DNA from: an uncultured beta proteobacterium
GTDB taxonomy: Bacteria > Pseudomonadota > Gammaproteobacteria > Burkholderiales > Burkholderiaceae_B
Assembly (NCBI GenBank): GCA_903929925.1
Contig: CAIYWO010000038.1
Coordinates: 1 to 20,580, forward strand
Direction of reading: 5' to 3'
Length of the DNA stretch: 20,580 bases
In this document: one piece after another, positions 16,185-20,580 of the stretch
Layout of the letters: the number at the start of each line of letters is the position of its first letter
Numbering within the stretch: the stretch's first letter is position 1
Made by a program: the position numbers and the translations under genes
The notes under the pieces: model-generated
Seen by the model: only the letters and a program-made list of their open reading frames with translations
Told to the model about the DNA's origin: nothing
Databases searched by the model: none

Positions 16185-17150
16185 ATGAAAACACGATCAG
16201 TAAAAATTGTCTTGGCAGGGTTAGCATTTGCGATTTGCTCTTGCGGACTAACACAAACCCTTGACCCTAAATCGGTCGAGCTCGCCAAGACTGTCCCTAT
16301 CGCCGACATTCATTCGCACACCTACATACTTAATGGGCCCGCTAGCGCAGAGGTCGTTAAGCGAATGAGTACAAACAACGTCCGCTGGGCCGGCGGAGTC
16401 GGTGATCTTCGGGGTGATATTGCTGATGCACTCAAAGGCCGACACATACCGGCTGCAGGGCAACGCGAATTCGCTGAAACCTTTATTCGTCAAGGACCAA
16501 GCGCTCTCGTTCAGACTGAAAACGTTTATTTCCGGGACCTCTTTCGTGATGCGCATGATATGTTCGCAAAAGGCATCATCAAGGGGTTCGGTGAGCTGCA
16601 CACAAACAATAATCCAAGCGGCCCTCCACCATTTCGTCGCACAATCAAAACCGACAACCCCGTCATAAGAAAGTTTTACGGAATTGCCAATGAGTTTGGC
16701 GGTTTCGTACAGCTCCACACGCAGCATAATGCAGAGTTCACAGAGGACATTCTGCGCCTATCTGCGGACTTCCCTAATACGACAACAATACTTTCACACT
16801 GCTTGCCGCTAGGACAACCCGAGGATCTAGCTTATTTGTTTGAGCAACGCAAAAATATCGTGTGCGAGATGTCAGCACAAGGTGAACTCCATAATCGCCT
16901 TGCCCGCATAAACCGTCGCGGTCGCGTATACGATTCGAACGGGATCCGACCGAAGTGGAAGGCATTGGTCGAAGAGTTCCCTGATCGCATCATGCTCGGA
17001 TCGGACACCTGCTGCGGTTGGGATGCGTATTACGACGAGGCAATCGCAGAGATACGCACGAACTTTCTCCCCTACTTGCGATCCGACGTCATCGAACAAG
17101 TGGCATATAAAAATGCGCTCCGAATATTTAAGCTTGACGCCGGCATGTGA
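16185..17150 (+). CDS. Exported amidohydrolase_2 family metal-dependent hydrolase
   Basis: A 321-residue TIM-barrel hydrolase of the amidohydrolase_2 kind (amidohydrolase superfamily). Metal or catalytic candidates are His43 and His45 in ADIHSHTY, Glu137 in GFGELH, His178 in VQLHTQHN, His205 in ILSHC and Asp274 in MLGSDTCCGW. A hydrophobic N-terminus (residues 5-20, ending AFAICSCG) looks like a signal peptide. A lipoprotein site is possible but the lipobox is not canonical. AGGTGA at 16170-16175 precedes the ATG by nine bases. It is divergent from trxC (114 nt) and stands alone before the rubrerythrin module. It may hydrolyse or decarboxylate a small ring or lactone in the periplasm; the substrate is unknown. 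Confidence 0.85.
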   Translation: MKTRSVKIVLAGLAFAICSCGLTQTLDPKSVELAKTVPIADIHSHTYILNGPASAEVVKRMSTNNVRWAGGVGDLRGDIADALKGRHIPAAGQREFAETFIRQGPSALVQTENVYFRDLFRDAHDMFAKGIIKGFGELHTNNNPSGPPPFRRTIKTDNPVIRKFYGIANEFGGFVQLHTQHNAEFTEDILRLSADFPNTTTILSHCLPLGQPEDLAYLFEQRKNIVCEMSAQGELHNRLARINRRGRVYDSNGIRPKWKALVEEFPDRIMLGSDTCCGWDAYYDEAIAEIRTNFLPYLRSDVIEQVAYKNALRIFKLDAGM

Positions 17151-17189
17151 ACTCCCAGCCAGCAAAAAGAGCTCCTAAAAGTTACGCAT

Positions 17190-17226
17190 ATAGCAAAAAG
17201 CTATTATTAATATTGATAAATACAAT
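17190..17226 (+). promoter_or_regulatory. OxyR-like binding site upstream of rubrerythrin
   Basis: Four tetranucleotides with 7-nt spacers read ATAG (17190-17193), CTAT (17201-17204), ATTG (17212-17215) and CAAT (17223-17226). The OxyR consensus is ATAG-N7-CTAT-N7-ATAG-N7-CTAT, so 14 of 16 positions agree with exact spacing. It lies 130 nt before the rubrerythrin start. The overlapping palindrome GATAAA-TACAA-TTTATC (17215-17231) is an alternative operator reading. The regulator itself is not in the window. Confidence 0.5.
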
Positions 17227-17356
17227 TTATCTATAACGGTGCTGTCACACTAAACTGCCATAGTCTTGTTTGATAGTCAGCTAAACATGATGTCAAAAAC
17301 ATCGCTCTGACAATCACAACCGACCAAGAAGTTCAACTCATTGAAAGGATTGAAAA

Positions 17357-17785
17357 ATGGCCACATTAAAAGGTAGCAAAACCGAACAGAGCCTCAAAGA
17401 CGCATTTGCAGGCGAATCACAGGCAAACCGCCGTTATTTGTACTTCGCAAACATGTGCGACATCGCTGGTGAGAACGACACCGCTGCACTGTTTCGCTCA
17501 ACAGCAGAAGGCGAAACTGGCCATGCACACGGCCACATGGAGTTCCTGATCAACGGTGGTGCAGGTGAGCCCGGTACCGGCATGCCCGGCCGTACACCAA
17601 GAGAAGCTCTGGAAGCTGCAATCCACGGTGAAACACACGAGTACACCGACATGTATCCAGGCATGGCAAAGATTGCTCGTGACGAAGGCTTTGACGAAAT
17701 CGCCGACTGGTTCGAAACACTGGCCAAGGCTGAGCGTTCACACGCAAACCGCTATACAAAGGCTCTCGCAGCACTAGAAGCCTAA
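17357..17785 (+). CDS. Rubrerythrin (erythrin-type, without rubredoxin domain)
   Basis: A 142-residue ferritin-like diiron protein that reduces hydrogen peroxide to water. All seven diiron ligands of rubrerythrins can be assigned: Glu20, Glu53 and His56 (EGETGH), Glu92 and Glu95 (GETHEY), Glu126 and His129 (AERSH). The C-terminal rubredoxin Cys4 domain of classical rubrerythrin is absent, so it needs another electron donor, possibly the Fe-S protein encoded next. AAAGGA at 17344-17349 lies seven bases before the ATG. Codon use is strongly C- and A-ended and looks like that of a highly expressed gene. An OxyR-like element lies upstream, and a 9-bp hairpin follows 33 nt after the stop. Confidence 0.95.
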   Translation: MATLKGSKTEQSLKDAFAGESQANRRYLYFANMCDIAGENDTAALFRSTAEGETGHAHGHMEFLINGGAGEPGTGMPGRTPREALEAAIHGETHEYTDMYPGMAKIARDEGFDEIADWFETLAKAERSHANRYTKALAALEA

Positions 17786-17817
17786 TCTACCTAGCACTCG
17801 GTAGAGCATCAAGATTT

Positions 17818-17839
17818 CCCGCGACCTTCAGGTCGCGGG
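17818..17839 (+). terminator. Hairpin after rubrerythrin (terminator or attenuator)
   Basis: The arms CCCGCGACC and GGTCGCGGG form a perfect 9-bp GC-rich stem with a TTCA tetraloop. It is followed only by ATTTCCATTT, so the U-tract is weak. It may partly terminate transcription or cap the rubrerythrin transcript, letting rubrerythrin be made in excess of the two downstream proteins. Confidence 0.65.
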
Positions 17840-17893
17840 ATTTCCATTTCATATAAATAAACCAAGCAGATATCATCAAAAAGGTTGATTGCC

Positions 17894-19231
17894 ATGAGCC
17901 AGCGTGAAGGTAACCTAGAAGCTCCAACTAGACATCCCCTTGACTGGACAAATCCCGACTTCTACAACGAGGACTCGCTCAATAAAGAGCTCGAGCGCGT
18001 TTTTGATATCTGTCATGGTTGCCGCCGCTGCGTAAGTTTGTGCGGATCGTTCCCAACGCTATTTGACTTAGTCGACGCCACTGAAGATGGTGAAGTGCAC
18101 GGCGTCGACAAGAAAGACTACGACAAGGTCGTTGATCAGTGCTACCTGTGCGACCTTTGCTACATGACAAAGTGTCCATACACCCCGCCTCATGAATGGA
18201 ACCTTGACTTCCCCCACCTCATGCTGCGTGCCAAAGCGATCAAGCACAAGAAAGGTGAAACAACGTTCCGCGATAACCTTTTGTCATCCACAGACAAGAT
18301 GGGGATGTTTGCTGGGATTCCAATCGTCACCGAAGCAGTGAACGCGGTGAATCGAACAAAAGCGATGCGCTCCGTCATGGAGAAGACACTCGGTGTTGAC
18401 GAAAACGCCTGGATTCCTGAATATGCACCGAAAAAATTCAAGCAAATCGCCAAAGCATCGTCTGATTGGCCAGTCAAGGACGGCGTAAAAACTCCCGGTA
18501 AAGTCGCTGTCTACGCCACCTGTTTCATTAACTACAACGAGCCTGGCATCGGGCAAGACCTATTAAAGCTACTCGCCCACAACGAAATCCCCTACACCTT
18601 GGTCGACAAGGAAGCTTGTTGCGGCATGCCAAAGCTTGAGCTGGGTGACTTAGAGTCCGTGGCAAAAAATAAAGACATCAACATTCCTCAACTAGTCAAA
18701 TTGGCGAAGCAAGGGTACGCAATCGTGACACCTATCCCGTCATGTACCTTGATGTTTAAACAAGAGCTACCGCTGATGTTCCCTAACGAAGAGGATGTGC
18801 AGCTCGTTAAAGAGGCGATGTGGGATCCTTTTGAATATTTCATCGCTCGCAACAAGGATGGCTTATTGAAAACTGACTTCCAAACCGAACTAGGTAAAGT
18901 CAGTTACCACGTTCCTTGTCACCTTCGCGTCCAAAACGTAGGCAAGAAAACCGCAGAAACCTTGCAAATGATTCCCGGAACAGAGGTACATGTCGTGGAG
19001 CGCTGCTCAGGACATGCGGGCACATGGGGCGTGAAAAAAGAATTTCACGAAACGGCCATGAAGATCGGAAAACCTGTATTTAAAAATATGGTCAGTACAG
19101 AGCCCGACTACATCAGCTCGGACTGTCAGCTAGCAGGTCATCATATCGAGCAGGGTATGGAAGAAGGCGGCATGAAAAAGTCTCAAATGGTGCATCCAAT
19201 TTCATTGCTGGCCAAAGCCTACAACCTTTAA
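17894..19231 (+). CDS. GlpC/HdrD-like (Fe-S)-binding and CCG-domain protein of the rubrerythrin module
   Basis: A 445-residue cytosolic redox protein. Two ferredoxin-type [4Fe-4S] motifs lie near the N-terminus: Cys40, 43, 46, 50 and Cys83, 86, 89, 94. Two CCG (heterodisulfide reductase) domains follow: the first with Cys210, Cys242-Cys243 and Cys284, the second with Cys342, Cys371 and Cys411. The second CCG motif reads CSG (Ser372). This is the architecture of GlpC and HdrD electron-transfer proteins. The ATG at 17894 has AAGG nine bases upstream and is preferred to a TTG three codons earlier. It lies between rubrerythrin and a DUF3501 gene, so it probably passes electrons to rubrerythrin (inference). 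Confidence 0.9.
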   Translation: MSQREGNLEAPTRHPLDWTNPDFYNEDSLNKELERVFDICHGCRRCVSLCGSFPTLFDLVDATEDGEVHGVDKKDYDKVVDQCYLCDLCYMTKCPYTPPHEWNLDFPHLMLRAKAIKHKKGETTFRDNLLSSTDKMGMFAGIPIVTEAVNAVNRTKAMRSVMEKTLGVDENAWIPEYAPKKFKQIAKASSDWPVKDGVKTPGKVAVYATCFINYNEPGIGQDLLKLLAHNEIPYTLVDKEACCGMPKLELGDLESVAKNKDINIPQLVKLAKQGYAIVTPIPSCTLMFKQELPLMFPNEEDVQLVKEAMWDPFEYFIARNKDGLLKTDFQTELGKVSYHVPCHLRVQNVGKKTAETLQMIPGTEVHVVERCSGHAGTWGVKKEFHETAMKIGKPVFKNMVSTEPDYISSDCQLAGHHIEQGMEEGGMKKSQMVHPISLLAKAYNL

Positions 19232-19263
19232 TTTAATCATCAAGAAATTTGCTAGAGATCATC

Positions 19264-19848
19264 ATGGGAAAAATTCAGCGCGAAGAACTATTAAGTCTAG
19301 AAGCTTATTACAAAGCCAGACCGGAAATGCGCCAGCGCGCCATTGCTGAGCGCAAAAAGAGAACGGTCATTCTGGGTGAACATCTCAATCTAATTTTTGA
19401 AAACAAATACTTGATGCAATATCAAATACAAGAGATGCTCCGCGTAGAAAAAATCTTCGAAGATGAAAGTATCCAAGAAGAGATGGAGACCTACAACGCG
19501 CTCGTGCCGGACGGCAGTAACTTCAAAGTAACAATGAAGCTTGAGTACACCAACGAAGTGGACCGGAAGGTGGCCTTGGCCAAGCTAATTGGTATTGAGC
19601 ATCGTGTGTTCATTGAAGTGGAAGGTCAACCACGGGTATATGCGATTGCCAACGAAGATTTGGATCGATCAACCGCAGAGAAGACATCTTCCGTCCATTT
19701 CTTAAGGTTTGAATTGACGGATGCGATGAAGAAGGCGCTGAAGGTCGGTGCGCAAATCAAAGTCGGCTGCGATCATAAAGAGTACCCCTCTCACGTCGAG
19801 ACGCTACCTGCCGAGACGCTCGCATCGTTAGTAGAAGATTTAAGTTAA
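19264..19848 (+). CDS. DUF3501 family protein
   Basis: A 194-residue soluble protein of the DUF3501 family, of unknown function. The N-terminus IQREELLSLEAYYKARPEMR and the following RKKRTVILGEHLNLIFEN segment are the conserved parts. The middle contains EMLRVEKIFE and the C-terminal part GCDHKEYPSH. It has no cysteine cluster, signal peptide or membrane segment. The ATG at 19264 is used because a TTG five codons upstream has no better ribosome-binding site. It begins 32 nt after the Fe-S gene. I recall that rubrerythrin, this Fe-S protein and DUF3501 recur together in proteobacteria, so it is likely an accessory of peroxide-reducing electron transfer (inference). Confidence 0.88.
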   Translation: MGKIQREELLSLEAYYKARPEMRQRAIAERKKRTVILGEHLNLIFENKYLMQYQIQEMLRVEKIFEDESIQEEMETYNALVPDGSNFKVTMKLEYTNEVDRKVALAKLIGIEHRVFIEVEGQPRVYAIANEDLDRSTAEKTSSVHFLRFELTDAMKKALKVGAQIKVGCDHKEYPSHVETLPAETLASLVEDLS

Positions 19849-19865
19849 TCGATAAATATCCCACT

Positions 19866-19891
19866 AAGTTGCAATATTTTAGTTGCAACTT
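19866..19891 (+). terminator. AT-rich hairpin, candidate terminator of the DUF3501 operon
   Basis: The arms AAGTTGCAA (19866-19874) and TTGCAACTT (19883-19891) pair perfectly over 9 bp around an 8-nt loop. The stem is followed by TT, giving a short run of four T's with its last two bases. It starts 17 nt after the DUF3501 stop. It is weak for a Rho-independent terminator because the stem is AT-rich. Confidence 0.4.
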
Positions 19892-19918
19892 TTGGGTCGC
19901 ATGCTAATTTTAGTTGCA
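19877..19918 (+). repeat. Direct repeat TTTTAGTTGCA, two copies 31 nt apart
   Basis: The 11-mer TTTTAGTTGCA occurs at 19877-19887 and 19908-19918, 31 nt apart (about three helical turns). A third copy of its core, AGTTGCAA, is at 19867-19874. The middle copy forms the 10-bp palindrome AGTTGCAACT. Such phased boxes resemble regulator binding sites. The 279-nt gap 19849-20127 otherwise holds no gene that I can support. Confidence 0.45.
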
Positions 19919-20056
19919 CAAAGAGGAATAGCATCGCTGTAAACAACAATGGCGTGTGCAGTCGATAGCATCCCTGCAAATCTTGATCAATGATCACGAG
20001 CTTGATGACGACACGGCCCACCAAGGCTTGAGGCCGCTGATATTTAAATAGCTAGC

Positions 20057-20097
20057 CAATACAGCGGGATTGTTAAACATGCCATCCCGCTGTATTG
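20057..20097. repeat. Perfect 14-bp inverted repeat (hairpin) before the dehalogenase
   Basis: The arms at 20057-20070 (CAATACAGCGGGAT) and 20084-20097 (ATCCCGCTGTATTG) are exact reverse complements around a 13-nt loop. The right arm is followed by TTGCTTAT, a poor U-tract. It ends 30 nt before the dehalogenase ATG, leaving almost no room for a promoter in between. It may be a terminator of an upstream transcript, a 5'-leader hairpin, or an operator. Confidence 0.7.
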
Positions 20098-20127
20098 TTG
20101 CTTATCTATCTATCCGCTGGAACTCAC

Positions 20128-20580
20128 ATGTCTGCCGCTATCGAATCCTTTAATCTGCCAACCTCGGATGCCGGTGTCAGTATCGTGGGGCGCAAGCGTG
20201 GATCTGGACCTGCGCTCTTATTACTGCACGGCAACCCACTCACCCAGATGAGCTGGGACCGTATCGCGCCTCGTCTGGCGGAACACTTCACAGTCGTCAC
20301 CACCGATCTGCGCGGCTACGGAGACAGCGGTAAACCTGACGGCCTGCCTGACAGCAGCAACTATTCCTTCAGACGTATGGCGCAGGATCAAGTTGAGGTC
20401 ATGGCGCAACTGGGGTTCACAAGCTTTGCCTTGGCGGGACACGATCGCGGTGCACGTACAGCCTTTCGTCTTGCGATGGATCATCCCGATAAGGTTACGC
20501 GTGTCGCGTTTCTGGATATCCTCCCGACGCACTGCGTCTTCAAGGATATTCAAGCGCAGATGGCGATGGATCTGTATCAC
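20128..20580 (+). CDS. Haloacetate (fluoroacetate) dehalogenase-like alpha/beta hydrolase, N-terminal part
   Basis: The first 151 residues of an alpha/beta hydrolase that runs off the right edge. The motifs are those of fluoroacetate dehalogenase FAcD: HGNPLTQMSW (oxyanion loop), DLRGYGDSGKP, AQDQVEVM and AGHDRGAR. In the last motif Asp106 is the nucleophile, and Arg107 and Arg110 would grip the substrate carboxylate. LDILPT carries Asp130, and the final His151 falls at the place of the halide-binding His of FAcD. The Asp nucleophile separates it from Ser esterases. The ATG at 20128 has only a weak upstream GGAA. Epoxide hydrolase relatives share the fold, but the paired arginines favour haloacetate. 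Expression would start upstream of the 14-bp hairpin. Confidence 0.88.
   Translation, partial: MSAAIESFNLPTSDAGVSIVGRKRGSGPALLLLHGNPLTQMSWDRIAPRLAEHFTVVTTDLRGYGDSGKPDGLPDSSNYSFRRMAQDQVEVMAQLGFTSFALAGHDRGARTAFRLAMDHPDKVTRVAFLDILPTHCVFKDIQAQMAMDLYH

Noticed and set aside
17190..17204. ATAGC-AAAAA-GCTAT as a terminator for the amidohydrolase gene.
   Set aside because: A 5-bp AT-rich stem without a T-run is too weak; the exact 7-nt spacing to two further boxes fits an OxyR-type site better.
19949..19993. Fourteen-codon upstream ORF (MACAVDSIPANLDQ) in the dehalogenase leader.
   Set aside because: The only purine-rich stretch, GAGGA, is more than 20 nt upstream of its ATG, too far for a ribosome-binding site, and there is no run of one amino acid as in attenuator peptides.
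20221..20580. Long open frame on the minus strand opposite the dehalogenase.
   Set aside because: It has no recognisable motif, and the plus-strand frame carries the full set of haloacetate dehalogenase motifs.

Overview
The window reads as a chromosomal segment of a Gram-negative proteobacterium, most likely a betaproteobacterium of the Burkholderiales (Alcaligenaceae-like). The grounds are a DctPQM-type TRAP transporter, a NodT-type outer-membrane lipoprotein, periplasmic signal peptides and the rubrerythrin / Fe-S protein / DUF3501 trio, which I recall as common in that group. The taxonomic call is inference; there is no rRNA or other marker gene. No tRNA, rRNA, CRISPR array or insertion sequence was seen.

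Region A (1-9487, + strand) is a catabolic gene cluster. In order it encodes the C-terminal part of an acyl-CoA synthetase, an isochorismatase-fold cysteine hydrolase of the N-carbamoylsarcosine amidase type, an RraA-fold protein with the D-X20-R-D motif of pyruvate aldolases, an amidase with a tiny AtzG/DUF4089-like partner, a BKACE (DUF849) protein, a second amidase, a complete TRAP transporter (P, Q, M) and a DUF1330 protein. Four start/stop overlaps of the ATGA kind and one 8-nt overlap point to tight translational coupling. Taken together, the genes suggest uptake of an organic acid carrying amide or ureide nitrogen, stepwise C-N hydrolysis, then aldol or beta-keto cleavage and CoA activation. 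The substrate is unknown.

Region B (9502-16070, - strand) is a convergent six-gene run. In transcription order it encodes thioredoxin 2, a short PLP-dependent group II decarboxylase, an alpha/beta hydrolase, and the outer-membrane, adaptor and 14-helix MFS subunits of a tripartite drug-efflux pump. Gaps are 4-19 nt, so it is probably one operon. A secreted amidohydrolase_2 protein (16185-17150) is transcribed divergently from it.

Region C (17151-19848, + strand) is an oxidative-stress or anaerobic-type module: a rubredoxin-less rubrerythrin, a GlpC/HdrD-like double-[4Fe-4S] protein and a DUF3501 protein. Upstream of it lies a 37-nt element matching the four-box OxyR pattern at 14 of 16 positions. 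A strong hairpin separates the rubrerythrin from the other two genes.

Region D (19849-20580) is a structured intergenic region with repeated AGTTGCA boxes, two hairpins and one perfect 14-bp inverted repeat. It leads into the start of a haloacetate (fluoroacetate) dehalogenase that runs off the right edge with its nucleophile and carboxylate-binding arginines intact.
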